DNA of 64,000 nucleotides from Exiguobacterium sp. s146 (GTDB taxonomy: Bacteria; Bacillota; Bacilli; Exiguobacteriales; Exiguobacteriaceae): assembly GCF_018618415.1 (NCBI RefSeq), contig NZ_JACSMA010000003.1, positions 62,001 through 126,000 on the forward strand, in the 5' to 3' direction. This document shows positions 16,595 through 25,016 of this stretch, in pieces. A model generated the notes under the pieces. The model did no database searches, was not told where the DNA came from, and saw only the letters and a list, made by a program, of their open reading frames with translations. The translations under genes and the position numbers were made by a program. Position 1 is the stretch's first letter; every line of letters starts with the position of its first letter.

Positions 16595-16673
16595 GACGTT
16601 TCGACCGACTTAGCTAGGTGAACGTGCTCGTTTCATCATCCATCTCCTCCTTACTCACCTATTCCCGCTCACA

Positions 16674-16703
16674 CAAAAAAAGCCACGGAAAAATTCCGTG
16701 GCC
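16674..16703 (-). terminator. Terminator after the DJ-1 gene
   Basis: GCCACGGAA and TTCCGTGGC form a stem followed by seven T on the minus strand. Confidence 0.88.
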
Positions 16704-16709
16704 TGCACA

Positions 16710-17222
16710 TTATTTAAGCAGATTGAGCATCTCGCGATTGAATGCCGGGATATCATCCGGTTGTCGGCTCGTGACGAGCTGTTCTTGGCAGACGACGACT
16801 TCTTTGTCCGCATACTTCGCACCAGCGTATTCCATGTCGACTTTAATCGACTTGTAGCCGGTCGCGTCGCGGCCTTCAAGCGTCTTCGCCGTAATCAACA
16901 GCTGTGGCCCGTGACAGATGGCGAACACCGGCTTCTTCGCGTCCATGAACGCCTTCGCGAACTGGACGAAGCGCTCGTCTTCGCGCAACAAGTCAGGTGA
17001 GAATCCGCCCGGCAAGAGCAGTGCGTCAAAGTCTTCCGGCGATACGTCATCGATGGCTTGATCGATGGTGACCTTCGATTCCCCTTGTTTACCTTCGACC
17101 GTGTTACCGGCTTTCTTTTCAATCGTGACAACTTCGTGCCCCGCTTCCACCAATGCGTCGCGTGGACCCGTGAACTCTACGTCTTCAAACATGTCTGTGA
17201 TTAGCGTTGCTACTTTTGCCAT
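16710..17222 (-). CDS. DJ-1/PfpI family protein (YraA-like)
   Basis: A 170-residue class I glutamine amidotransferase-like fold protein. The nucleophile-elbow cysteine is in AICHGPQLL, and the acid is near FEDVEFTGPRDAL at residues about 13-25, as in the PfpI/YraA group. The group is linked to methylglyoxal detoxification (glyoxalase III or deglycase activity, debated) and general stress. The ATG at 17222 follows GAGGGAGTG and starts the first beta strand (KVATLITDMFEDVE). It appears to be a single-gene transcript. Confidence 0.9.
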   Translation of the reverse strand: MAKVATLITDMFEDVEFTGPRDALVEAGHEVVTIEKKAGNTVEGKQGESKVTIDQAIDDVSPEDFDALLLPGGFSPDLLREDERFVQFAKAFMDAKKPVFAICHGPQLLITAKTLEGRDATGYKSIKVDMEYAGAKYADKEVVVCQEQLVTSRQPDDIPAFNREMLNLLK

Positions 17223-17290
17223 CTTGAAACACTCCCTCATTATTTTTGTGCACATAGGGAGTGTTCCACACCTGCACAGGCGATAAACAT

Positions 17291-17872
17291 TCAGCGAAAC
17301 TTCGAGACGTACGGATTGTCCCGTTCGAAGAAGCGATACGGATAATCGCGTGCTTCGCCCGTATTCGGGATTCCTACGCGCGGACCGGCCTCGAAGTCGA
17401 CGGACTCTCCTTCGATGATATAAAGCGGCTCATGTTGGAGTGAATGCCCATATAGGTCCATCGTGATACCGAGCGCTTTCGTCAGCTTGCCCGGTCCGTT
17501 CGTCTGATCGAACCGTTTGATGCCAGGCCGGTTTGCTTCAATGATCGCCTGTCCTTCAATCGGCTCGATGGCTCGGATGAGGACGGCTTCCGGCGTACCG
17601 ACCGGACCGCTCACGACGTTTAAGAGCGTATGCGTATGCATTTGATACGTGTACACATGTCCAGGCATCCCGAACATGACCTCGGTCCGGTTCGTCCGTC
17701 TGCCCCCGAAGCTGTGGGCCGCCCGGTCGACGGCACCGAGATACGCTTCAGTCTCGACAATCTTACCAACGATCTGACCGTCGAGATGATTGTGGACGAG
17801 ATACTGGCCAAGCAAAGAGCGGGCCAATTCAATCGTCGGTTGTTCATAAAATGATGGATCGAGTCGTTTCAT
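17291..17872 (-). CDS. 3-methyladenine/alkyladenine DNA glycosylase (AAG family)
   Basis: A 193-residue base-excision glycosylase of the mammalian AAG/MPG type, which removes alkylated purines. It has the family segments ARSLLGQYLV, IVETEAYLGAVDRAAHSFGGRRTNR in two parts (catalytic Glu in ETEAY), PGHVYTYQMHTHTLLNVV and RPGIKR. Three consecutive ATG codons occur; the third (17872) is best spaced from GGAGGAGGG. Length matches B. subtilis YxlJ. It faces the Nudix gene divergently and reads toward the DJ-1 gene. Confidence 0.92.
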   Translation of the reverse strand: MKRLDPSFYEQPTIELARSLLGQYLVHNHLDGQIVGKIVETEAYLGAVDRAAHSFGGRRTNRTEVMFGMPGHVYTYQMHTHTLLNVVSGPVGTPEAVLIRAIEPIEGQAIIEANRPGIKRFDQTNGPGKLTKALGITMDLYGHSLQHEPLYIIEGESVDFEAGPRVGIPNTGEARDYPYRFFERDNPYVSKFR

Positions 17873-18001
17873 CATCATCCCTCCTCCACCTATTTTCGCA
17901 AACGTTAGCGCACGGACACAAAAAAGATGCCCTTCGTAGTCAAAGGGAATTCAGGATGGAAGCAGAATGATATGACATACGAGAAAGCGAGGCGAAGAAA
18001 G

Positions 18002-18475
18002 ATGGGGTATTTGTTAGAGTTAAGAAAGACAGTCGGGAACAGGCCACTCATCAGTGTCGGCGCGACCGTCCTCGTGATGAACCAACACGGGGAGTTATTG
18101 TTCCAACACCGTTCTGATACGTTGGATTGGGGATTGCCCGGGGGATCGATGGAGTTGAATGAGACGTTAGAGGACGTCGCTGCTCGTGAATTGAATGAAG
18201 AGACAGGGCTCGTATCCGATGAATTTGAACTCGTCGGAGTCTGTTCGGGGCCTAAGTTTTACTTCAAATATCCGAACGGCGATGAGACGCATAGTGTCAT
18301 TCACCTCTTCCATGCCAAACAAGTGCAAGGGACGTTAGCCATGACGGATGGCGAAAGTTTGGCCTTGCGGTATTTCTCAAGAGCTGACCTGCCGCTGGAC
18401 ATCGAATCAAGGGCCCAGGCGCTGTTTGACCAGTTCGGGGACACGCTATGGGAACTCGAGAGCTCCTTTGCCTGA
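18002..18475 (+). CDS. Nudix hydrolase
   Basis: A 157-residue hydrolase with a full Nudix box at about residues 55-77, GGSMELNETLEDVAARELNEETG in two halves (the RELNEE core binds Mg). The family cleaves nucleoside diphosphates linked to other groups. The ATG at 18002 begins a typical Nudix N-terminus (LLELRKTVGNRPLISVGATVLV); in-frame upstream starts at 17972 and 17927 are possible but would add an unusual basic tail. It ends at a strong bidirectional terminator shared with nhaC. Confidence 0.88.
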   Translation: MGYLLELRKTVGNRPLISVGATVLVMNQHGELLFQHRSDTLDWGLPGGSMELNETLEDVAARELNEETGLVSDEFELVGVCSGPKFYFKYPNGDETHSVIHLFHAKQVQGTLAMTDGESLALRYFSRADLPLDIESRAQALFDQFGDTLWELESSFA

Positions 18476-18483
18476 GACATTCA

Positions 18484-18523
18484 AAAACCATCCAGGACAT
18501 CGGATTGTCCTGGATGGTTTTTT
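18484..18523. terminator. Bidirectional terminator
   Basis: A long stem, AAAAACCATCCAGGACA against its complement, with T runs on both strands between the convergent Nudix and nhaC genes. Confidence 0.92.
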
Positions 18524-18536
18524 GTAAGTGACCCGA

Positions 18537-19913
18537 TTAAGATGCGATGCGCATCGCCTCACGCTGCTTTCCCAACTTCACGTATCCGAGAATAATCGAG
18601 AAGATCGGACTGAGCCAGAGGAAGAAGGCGAACGGTGCGTATTCAAGCACGGGCACGCCGAGCGTTGCCGCGAAGAACGCACCTGACACACCCCACGGGA
18701 TGAGAGGGTTGATGACCGTGCCACCGTCTTCGAGGGCACGTGACAAGTAGCGCGGGTCGATGCCGCGGTCGATGAACCCTTGTTTGAATGCTTGCCCTGG
18801 GAGCAAGATTGACAAATACTGCTCGCCAGCGAGCAAGTTGACCCCAATCGAGCTGAGGACGACCGAGAGCACCGAACTGCCTGGTGACTTCAACCGTTCG
18901 AGCAACGCGTCGACAATCGCTTGGAACACGCCGAGTTCCCGGAGCAAGCCACCGAACGCGAGCGCGATCAAGACGAGGCTGACCGACCAGAGCATCGACT
19001 CGAGGCCGCCGCGATCGAGCACCGCTGCGATCGTCTCGTTCTCGACGCCCGACTTGAACCCAGCCTGCATGACACCGAACCAGTTCGTGACGTTCCAGTT
19101 GCCTTGAACGAAACCAGCTGTCAACACCCCAGCGAACATCCCGACGAGCATCGTCGGCAACACCGGCATGCGACGGAACGCAAGCACCGCGACGAGAACC
19201 GGCGCGAGGAGCGTCAACCATGACAAGTTGAACCGTCCGGCGAGTGCCGCCTGCGCTTCAGCGATTTGCGTCGTATCTGCCACTTGACCGCTCCGCCCGA
19301 GAAGGGCGAACAAGACGAGCGTGATGAGGACGGCCGGTACGGTCGTCCCCATCATGAACCGGATATGGTCGAACAGTTTGACACCAGCCACAGCCGGCGC
19401 GAAGTTCGTCGTATCCGAGAGCGGGCTCATCTTGTCACCGAAGAGGGCACCCGAGACGATGGCCCCGGCTGCGAGCGCCGGAGAGATTCCGAGCGCCATC
19501 CCAATCCCGAACAAGGCAACCCCGACCGTACCGACGGTCGTGAAGGCACTACCTGTGAACGACGAGACGATCATCGTGATGAGCAGGACGCTCGGCAAGA
19601 ACCATTGTGCTGAAATTGTATCTAAACCGATGGAGAGGATCGTCGCCACCGTGCCAGACATCTGCCATACACCAATCAACATCCCGATGAGCAGTAAAAT
19701 CAAGACCGGCATAATCGCTTCGCGAATCCCGCTGATCATCGCCGCTTCGATTCGTTTGAAATCACGCGTCCGATAATACGCGTAACCCCCTATTAATACC
19801 ATTGTGCCAAAGATCGCCATATGTGGCGTCGCTTTGGCCAAAAACATCAGTGCGAGCAGGGAAATCCCGCTCATCAGCACGACGAATACAGCCTCTTTTC
19901 CTTTCATCTGCAT
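18537..19913 (-). CDS. nhaC: Na+/H+ antiporter NhaC family
   Basis: A 458-residue inner-membrane antiporter with about 11-12 helices. Family marks include SSFTGSAFTTVGTVGVALFG, GDKMSPLSDTTNFAPAVAG and the ending segment SRALEDGGTVINPLIPWG. NhaC proteins exchange Na+ (or carry malate and lactate in Na+/H+-coupled relatives) and help pH and salt tolerance, which suits an alkali- and salt-tolerant Exiguobacterium-like host. The start ATG at 19913 follows GAAAGGAGGGG. It is divergent from the queuosine operon. Confidence 0.93.
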   Translation of the reverse strand: MQMKGKEAVFVVLMSGISLLALMFLAKATPHMAIFGTMVLIGGYAYYRTRDFKRIEAAMISGIREAIMPVLILLLIGMLIGVWQMSGTVATILSIGLDTISAQWFLPSVLLITMIVSSFTGSAFTTVGTVGVALFGIGMALGISPALAAGAIVSGALFGDKMSPLSDTTNFAPAVAGVKLFDHIRFMMGTTVPAVLITLVLFALLGRSGQVADTTQIAEAQAALAGRFNLSWLTLLAPVLVAVLAFRRMPVLPTMLVGMFAGVLTAGFVQGNWNVTNWFGVMQAGFKSGVENETIAAVLDRGGLESMLWSVSLVLIALAFGGLLRELGVFQAIVDALLERLKSPGSSVLSVVLSSIGVNLLAGEQYLSILLPGQAFKQGFIDRGIDPRYLSRALEDGGTVINPLIPWGVSGAFFAATLGVPVLEYAPFAFFLWLSPIFSIILGYVKLGKQREAMRIAS

Positions 19914-20065
19914 CGACGTCCCCTCCTTTCAGTTCCATTATGTTCTACCTAACCGCTTAAACGCTTTTATGCGCGAAAGTGTTTCAGTGATGTTCTTTAC
20001 TATACCTGCTTCTCTTTTCCCTGTCAAACGTCTTTTTATGGTAAAGTAAACGCTCGAGGGTGACC

Positions 20066-20107
20066 TCCGGAGTTCGTAACCTCCTCCGACATCAAAACTA
20101 GCGAAAA
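20066..20107 (+). promoter_or_regulatory. PreQ1-I riboswitch
   Basis: Stem P1 is CGGAG (20068-20072) with CTCCG (20084-20088). It is followed by ACATCAAAACTAGCGAA, the A-rich tail with the AAAACTA signature of class I. The loop UUCGU can pair with the tail GCGAA as the pseudoknot P2. The queC ribosome binding site AAGGAAG comes right after it, so ligand binding probably blocks translation or transcription of queCDEF. Confidence 0.88.
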
Positions 20108-20121
20108 AGGAAGTGTGCACG

Positions 20122-20766
20122 TTGCAACACGAAAAAGCATTGGTCGTCTTTAGTGGCGGTCAAGATTCAACCACCTGCCTATTTTGGGCAAAACAACAAT
20201 TCTCTCATGTGGAAGCGGTGACGTTCGCCTACGGGCAACGCCACGACGCGGAAATCGAGGTCGCAAAAGAGATTGCGGCCGAACTCGATGTCCCGCACCA
20301 CATCCTCGACTTGTCCTTACTCGGACAACTCACCTCTAACGCGTTGACGAGACACGACCTCGACATCGACAATGCGGACGTCCCAAATACGTTCGTCGAT
20401 GGACGCAATCACTTATTCTTATCCTTTGCGGCCGTCATGGCCAAACAGCTCGGCATGCATCACATCGTCACCGGTGTATGTGAAACCGACTTCTCAGGTT
20501 ACCCGGATTGCCGGGACCAGTTCGTCAAGTCCTTGAACGTGACGCTCAACTTGGCGATGGACTATCCGTTCGTCATCGACACGCCGCTCATGTGGCTCGA
20601 TAAAAAGCAGACGTGGGAACTCGCGGATCAGCTCGGTGCGTTCGAGTACGTCAAAGAGCGGACACTCACGTGCTATAACGGTATCCTCGGATCAGGTTGT
20701 GGCGAATGTCCGGCTTGCGTGCTACGTCAAAACGGCCTTTCCGCCTATGAGGAGGTACGCGTATGA
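20122..20766 (+). CDS. queC: 7-cyano-7-deazaguanine synthase QueC
   Basis: A 214-residue ATP-dependent enzyme that converts 7-carboxy-7-deazaguanine to preQ0 in queuosine synthesis. It has the PP-loop SGGQDSTTC near the N-terminus, [21 protein letters not shown], and a C-terminal zinc site from TCYNG plus CGECPAC. The best start is TTG at 20122, nine bases after AAGGAAG; a GTG at 20113 is too close to that site. It is the first gene of queCDEF behind the preQ1 riboswitch, and its stop overlaps the queD start. Confidence 0.96.
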   Translation: MQHEKALVVFSGGQDSTTCLFWAKQQFSHVEAVTFAYGQRHDAEIEVAKEIAAELDVPHHILDLSLLGQLTSNALTRHDLDIDNADVPNTFVDGRNHLFLSFAAVMAKQLGMHHIVTGVCETDFSGYPDCRDQFVKSLNVTLNLAMDYPFVIDTPLMWLDKKQTWELADQLGAFEYVKERTLTCYNGILGSGCGECPACVLRQNGLSAYEEVRV

Positions 20767-21218
20767 AACACGCCCCATTCCTCGCCCCGACGAGTGTCGA
20801 AGCCAAACAGGACGGCTCGCTCATCTATTGTCCGCACCGCGTCCAAATCGTCAAAGAAGTGACATTCGACGCCGCTCATCACTTGTTCGATTATGATGGC
20901 AAGTGCCGCGCGCTTCATGGCCATACGTATAAATTGCAAATGGGCATTAGCGGCTTTCTCGACAACCGTGGCATGACGCTCGACTTTGGCGACCTGAAAG
21001 CTATCTTTAAAGAAGAACTCGAACCATACCTCGACCATCGCTATTTGAATGAGTCGTTACCTTATATGAATACGACCGCCGAAAACATGTGCTACTGGAT
21101 TTTCGAGCAGCTCGCCAAACACTTGCCTGACGAGCGCGACGTCCGCGTCGAGTTCGTCAAACTGTACGAGACCCCGACGTCATACGCCGAATTCCGCCGC
21201 GAATGGTTGGTGGACTGA
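20763..21218 (+). CDS. queD: 6-carboxytetrahydropterin synthase QueD
   Basis: A 151-residue pterin-synthase fold enzyme that turns dihydroneopterin triphosphate into 6-carboxytetrahydropterin. Zinc histidines are in FDAAHHLF and LHGHTYKL, with the catalytic Cys in GKCRALHGH. The N-terminal 30 residues (before [14 protein letters not shown]) are longer than in E. coli QueD and resemble the Bacillus form. The ATG overlaps the queC stop (ATGA) and its own stop overlaps the queE ATG (TGATG), giving tight coupling. Confidence 0.96.
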   Translation: MKHAPFLAPTSVEAKQDGSLIYCPHRVQIVKEVTFDAAHHLFDYDGKCRALHGHTYKLQMGISGFLDNRGMTLDFGDLKAIFKEELEPYLDHRYLNESLPYMNTTAENMCYWIFEQLAKHLPDERDVRVEFVKLYETPTSYAEFRREWLVD

Positions 21219-21913
21219 TGAAAATCCCTGTCCTCGAAGTGTTCGGCCCGACGTTCCAAGGGGAAGGCCGCGCCATCGGACAAAAGACGATGTTCGTCCG
21301 GACCGCCGGTTGCGATTATCGCTGTTCGTGGTGCGACTCCGCCTTCACGTGGGACGGCTCGGAAAAACCCGACATGCTCACTGCCGACGAGATCATCGAA
21401 CGGCTCGACGCGCTCGGGATGTACGACTACGTCACCATCTCGGGCGGTAACCCGCTCCTCATCGCCGCGATGAAAGACTTGGTGACGAAACTGAAGGCAC
21501 GCGGTGTCAAACTCGCCGTCGAGACGCAAGGCAGCCGCTATCAGGACTGGCTGTCTGACATCGACGACGTGACGCTTAGCCCGAAACCACCGTCGTCAGG
21601 TATGGCGACCGATTGGGAGAAACTCGACGCCATCGTCGAACGGCTGCGCCCCGAACAGATGACGTTCAAAGTCGCCGTCTTCGATGAGCTCGACCTTGCC
21701 TATGCGAAATCGGTCCAGACGCGCTATACGCCGGACGTCATGTACTTATCGGCCGGCAATCCTGAGCCCGGTGCGGACGGTGACATCACCGACGCCCAGC
21801 TCCGTCGCTTGAAACAACTATGGGAGGACGTCGCCCGTGACCCGTCATGGCAAAGCGTCCGTGTCCTGCCACAACTGCACACATTACTGTACGCCAACGA
21901 ACGTGGCGTCTAA
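21218..21913 (+). CDS. queE: 7-carboxy-7-deazaguanine synthase QueE
   Basis: A 231-residue radical SAM enzyme that rearranges carboxytetrahydropterin to 7-carboxy-7-deazaguanine. The [4Fe-4S] motif is CDYRCSWC (CxxxCxxC), preceded by the substrate loop [20 protein letters not shown] and followed by TISGGNPLL for SAM binding. The start was taken at ATG 21218 because it overlaps the queD stop and yields the family N-terminus [12 protein letters not shown]. Queuosine is later added to tRNAs decoding NAY/CAY codons. Confidence 0.96.
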   Translation: MKIPVLEVFGPTFQGEGRAIGQKTMFVRTAGCDYRCSWCDSAFTWDGSEKPDMLTADEIIERLDALGMYDYVTISGGNPLLIAAMKDLVTKLKARGVKLAVETQGSRYQDWLSDIDDVTLSPKPPSSGMATDWEKLDAIVERLRPEQMTFKVAVFDELDLAYAKSVQTRYTPDVMYLSAGNPEPGADGDITDAQLRRLKQLWEDVARDPSWQSVRVLPQLHTLLYANERGV

Positions 21914-21924
21914 GGAGAATAACT

Positions 21925-22413
21925 ATGAGACCAGAAGACTTACAAGACTTGTCGCTCCTCGGACAGAAGAGCGTCCCTTATATTTTTGAATACGCACCGG
22001 ACGTCCTCGAGGCGTTCCCGAACCGTCACCCGGAGAACGATTACTTCGTGAAATTCAACGCACCAGAATTCACGTCGCTCTGCCCGATCACGAACCAACC
22101 AGACTTCGCGACGATTTACATCTCATACATCCCGGACGAGAAGCTCGTCGAATCGAAATCGCTCAAGCTGTACTTGTTCAGCTTCCGCAACCACGGGGAC
22201 TTCCACGAGAACTGCATCAACGTCATCGGGAAAGACCTCGTCAAATTGATGGAGCCGCGCTATCTCGAAGTGTGGGGCAAGTTCACGCCGCGCGGCGGCA
22301 TCTCAATCGACCCGTACTACAACTACGGCAAGCCGGGAACAAAATACGAGAAGATGGCCGAGCATCGCCTCTTCAACCACGACTTGTATCCTGAAACGGT
22401 CGACAACCGCTAA
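21925..22413 (+). CDS. queF: NADPH-dependent preQ0 reductase QueF
   Basis: A 162-residue tunnel-fold enzyme of the short YkvM type that reduces the nitrile of preQ0 to preQ1. The thioimide-forming Cys is in [11 protein letters not shown], and the QueF signature [16 protein letters not shown] is followed by HENC. The ATG follows AAGGAG after an 11-base gap from queE. It is the last gene of the operon and ends at a strong terminator. Its product preQ1 is the ligand of the upstream riboswitch, closing a feedback loop. Confidence 0.97.
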   Translation: MRPEDLQDLSLLGQKSVPYIFEYAPDVLEAFPNRHPENDYFVKFNAPEFTSLCPITNQPDFATIYISYIPDEKLVESKSLKLYLFSFRNHGDFHENCINVIGKDLVKLMEPRYLEVWGKFTPRGGISIDPYYNYGKPGTKYEKMAEHRLFNHDLYPETVDNR

Positions 22414-22417
22414 TCGA

Positions 22418-22455
22418 CAAAGAAGTAGGCGCCCGCTCGGCGCCTACTTCTTTTT
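22418..22455. terminator. Bidirectional terminator after queF
   Basis: AAGAAGTAGGCGCC-CGCTC-GGCGCCTACTTCTT followed by T residues. The stop codon of the convergent TVP38 gene is within the stem. Confidence 0.9.
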
Positions 22456-23100
22456 ATAACGATTGAGTTGTCGTTTAATCGGTTCACGGAACACGGTCGC
22501 GACGAGCGTCAACACGATTAACACCGCGAGGGCGAGCAAGACCATCTTCACATTCCCGCTCGCGAGACTGCTACCGAGAAAGTTGTTGGCGAACGCCCCT
22601 GGAATCATACCGACCGTCGTCGCAAACACGTAAGCAGGGAGTCGCACTTTCGCGAGCCCTGAGGCATAACTGACCAAGTCAAAGTTGACGAGCGGAATCA
22701 GGCGTAAGATTAAGACGTAAAAGAACCCGTCCTCTTCGATTTTATGTTGGAGCTTTTCATAGCTGCTCGCTTCGAAATGATGTAAAAAGCGGTCGCCAAA
22801 GCGAATCGCCACGTAATACGCGACGAGGGCGCTGAGCGTGGCCCCGATGACTGTATAGACGACACCGGCGAACGTCCCGAACGCCAAGCCACCGGCGACG
22901 GATAAGACGGACGTCGGAAACAGGATGAGCGGACGAAACGTGAACAGGACGATATAGACGAGCGGAGCGAGCCAACCGAATTGAACGATATAATCCCGAA
23001 TCTCCGCCGGTCGCAAATCGATCCATTGATAGAAGAACATCGCCGTCCCGAACACGACCAAGACGATGGCAATCATCCATTGCGTTTTCCACTTGTTCAT
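22444..23100 (-). CDS. TVP38/TMEM64 (VTT domain) membrane protein
   Basis: A 218-residue membrane protein of the DedA/VTT superfamily with about five to six hydrophobic segments. The conserved re-entrant region is seen in RPLILFPTSVLSVAGGLAFG and the later motif LRLIPLVNFDLVSYASGLAKV. DedA/VTT proteins are implicated in lipid scrambling and undecaprenyl phosphate recycling; the role of the TVP38 branch is not settled. The ATG at 23100 follows GAGAGGAGGG. The C-terminal tail is basic (RYKKK). Confidence 0.88.
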   Translation of the reverse strand: MNKWKTQWMIAIVLVVFGTAMFFYQWIDLRPAEIRDYIVQFGWLAPLVYIVLFTFRPLILFPTSVLSVAGGLAFGTFAGVVYTVIGATLSALVAYYVAIRFGDRFLHHFEASSYEKLQHKIEEDGFFYVLILRLIPLVNFDLVSYASGLAKVRLPAYVFATTVGMIPGAFANNFLGSSLASGNVKMVLLALAVLIVLTLVATVFREPIKRQLNRYKKK

Positions 23101-23215
23101 CGGTCGCCCTCCTCTCTTTCTTTCATCATATCGCCTCGTCTCGAAAAAGTAACGCCTTCCTTTTTTTAGGAGTCGCATTATGGTACGGTTAGAAAAAGCA
23201 GAAGGAGGAATCCCT

Positions 23216-23725
23216 ATGTACTTGGCAGATGCCATTAAATTGAAGAGCCTGCTCCATAAGCAGATTGATAAACTATTAGAAGAAATCGAACGCGTCGCAT
23301 TCATCGAGCTCGAGAAAGACGAGCCACTCCCGACGATTCAATCGCGCTCGCTCGAAGACATCGAAGTCGAACTCGAGTCGATTCGTCGGGACATGCGCCG
23401 TCTCGATCGTCTCGTTTATGAGGCCAACTTGAAGACAGTAATTGAGACGCACGACGGGCCGCTCCCGCTCGTCGAGGCCATCGAGTTCGCGATTCAACTG
23501 CGGGCTCAGGCTCGCATGTATCAGGAACTATCCGAGCGCCCGAAGCGCGAGTTTCAATACGGCTTTGGTGAAGGGACTGCCATCATCAAGCATGCGCTTT
23601 ACGATCCCGAGCTATATCGCTTGAAAGCGATTGACGTCGAGAAGCGGGCGAACCGCATCTCAAACGCCATCAACGCGGCCAACTATCGGACGGAGATTGA
23701 CTTTGACCCAAGTCGTTACATGTGA
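23216..23725 (+). CDS. Coiled-coil protein, DIP1984-like
   Basis: A 169-residue, highly charged helical protein with no membrane segment. The N-terminus (YLADAIKLKSLLHKQIDKLLEEIE) and the central DRLVYEANLKTVIE plus PLVEAIEFAIQLRAQ match the pattern of DIP1984 (septicolysin-like) family proteins, whose function is unknown. The ATG follows AGAAGGAGG. It faces the TVP38 gene divergently, and a GC-rich hairpin at 23726-23753 follows without a clear T run. Confidence 0.65.
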   Translation: MYLADAIKLKSLLHKQIDKLLEEIERVAFIELEKDEPLPTIQSRSLEDIEVELESIRRDMRRLDRLVYEANLKTVIETHDGPLPLVEAIEFAIQLRAQARMYQELSERPKREFQYGFGEGTAIIKHALYDPELYRLKAIDVEKRANRISNAINAANYRTEIDFDPSRYM

Positions 23726-23878
23726 CCTTGGCCCGGTGAGACTCCGGGTCAAGGATTGGCGCCACCACTTGTTCCTACGTTTAGGATGAGCATACGGCCA
23801 TGGACCAACCAATTACCGATGACCGATGACACATTTACCTGTCACTCGTTCCTAACCAGACTCGATTCAAGTGCGCCG

Positions 23879-23914
23879 AAAACGCGCCGGGGAACATTCC
23901 CTGGCGCGTTTTTC
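23879..23914. terminator. Bidirectional terminator
   Basis: AAAACGCGCCGGGGA and its near complement TCCCTGGCGCGTTTTT. It ends the His-rich membrane protein gene (minus) and may back up the gene at 23216. Confidence 0.85.
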
Positions 23915-24410
23915 ACATATGGTGATTATGATGGTCGTTGTGGTGATGGTGATGCGCGCTCGAGCTGCGTCGCGGTGCCGGCTCGTCGGCAAACTTCTCC
24001 CCGTCCAAGATGCCGAGCCGCTTGTATTGGCGGTCGACCCGCTCTTTCGTCTCGTCGCTTACGTGCGAGGAGTCCATGACCAACTGATAGCTACCGAGCG
24101 CGACACGGAACGGCTCCATTTGCGTGCGATAGACCGGGAACGATGTCACGTCCCGCAAATAGTCGGCAAGCCGATTTGCCGCTTCGTCACTCGGATGGTC
24201 GGCTAGGTCTGAGGCGAACTGTTGCATGTCTTTCAAAAGACTGTTCGTCTTTACTTGATTACCAATCCCTCCGATGACAGCGAACACGATAATACCGATT
24301 ACTAGGAAAAAGAAAATCGGAAAAATGATTGGCACTCCACTAAAGAATGAATCTCCCATCCCCGTCGACTCGATATATATGTCTTCTCCAAATGCAAACG
24401 TATAGACCAT
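23913..24410 (-). CDS. Membrane protein with a histidine-rich C-terminal tail
   Basis: A 165-residue protein that I cannot assign to a named family. One membrane span at about residues 27-50 (VPIIFPIFFFLVIGIIVFAV) is followed by a charged, helical cytoplasmic region of about 95 residues and then a tail with nine His in the last 13 residues (HHHHHNDHHNHH). Such tails bind Ni, Zn, Cu or Co, so metal handling is possible but unproven. The ATG follows AAAAAAGGGGG. It ends at its own terminator and seems monocistronic. Confidence 0.75.
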   Translation of the reverse strand: MVYTFAFGEDIYIESTGMGDSFFSGVPIIFPIFFFLVIGIIVFAVIGGIGNQVKTNSLLKDMQQFASDLADHPSDEAANRLADYLRDVTSFPVYRTQMEPFRVALGSYQLVMDSSHVSDETKERVDRQYKRLGILDGEKFADEPAPRRSSSAHHHHHNDHHNHHM

Positions 24411-24468
24411 GACGTTGCCCCCTTTTTTCTTTAATACGGATGCAGTTCAATTTGGTTTCATGTCCACA

Positions 24469-24493
24469 CAAAAAACCGTGGCATGCGCCACGG
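24469..24493 (-). terminator. Terminator
   Basis: CCGTGGCGCATGCCACGG followed by T residues on the minus strand, after the GNAT gene. Confidence 0.85.
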
Positions 24494-24502
24494 CTTCAAC
24501 GG

Positions 24503-24958
24503 TCAGTTCAATTGTTTCTCCATCATGATGCGAGGCTCGTTATCCTCTGTATACGCCCCCATGATGTCGTAGCCACACAACAGGTTCAAGATGATGACCC
24601 CTTTGTTCGTGTTGCGCGCTTTCGTTCGAATCGAATGGAACCCTTGCGCTTTCACCCATTCAAGTTGCGTGTCCATCAGTTTGCGACCGATGCCATGCTT
24701 TTGAAACTCAGGGTGGATACCGCCGGCCCAGCTATAGAAGCGATACGGCTCGGCCTCATAGCCGATTTTGAAGCCGACGAGGCGCTCGTCTGAAAACGCG
24801 AGCAACACGAGCGGGTTCGCATGGCGATACAGCCGTTCTTTAAAACGTAGTTGATCGATGTCCCCGTATAACGTCCGATACAGGTTGAAGAATTCCTCTT
24901 CAAAGTCTTTGAAATTCGTCGTCACATCTTTCACGATAAATGAACTGGTCGTACTCAT
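24503..24958 (-). CDS. GNAT family N-acetyltransferase
   Basis: A 151-residue acetyltransferase with the acetyl-CoA motif HPEFQKHGIGRKLMD (QxxGxG/A) and the upstream strand YSWAGGIHPEF. It resembles single-domain GNATs of unknown substrate. The ATG at 24958 follows GAAAGGGGATGG; earlier in-frame starts would run into the TrmH gene end and lack a ribosome binding site. The TrmH gene lies 58 bases upstream on the same strand with no terminator between, so the two may be co-transcribed. Confidence 0.88.
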   Translation of the reverse strand: MSTTSSFIVKDVTTNFKDFEEEFFNLYRTLYGDIDQLRFKERLYRHANPLVLLAFSDERLVGFKIGYEAEPYRFYSWAGGIHPEFQKHGIGRKLMDTQLEWVKAQGFHSIRTKARNTNKGVIILNLLCGYDIMGAYTEDNEPRIMMEKQLN

Positions 24959-25016
24959 CTTTCCATCCCCTTTCGAAATATGGACAAGTTGTTCGTACGC
25001 CTGTACCTTTCGCCGT

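Noticed and set aside
18643..19221. Long opposite-frame ORFs inside nhaC and other membrane-protein genes
   Set aside because: They are shadows of real genes; composition is rich in Arg and Pro and no ribosome binding sites exist.
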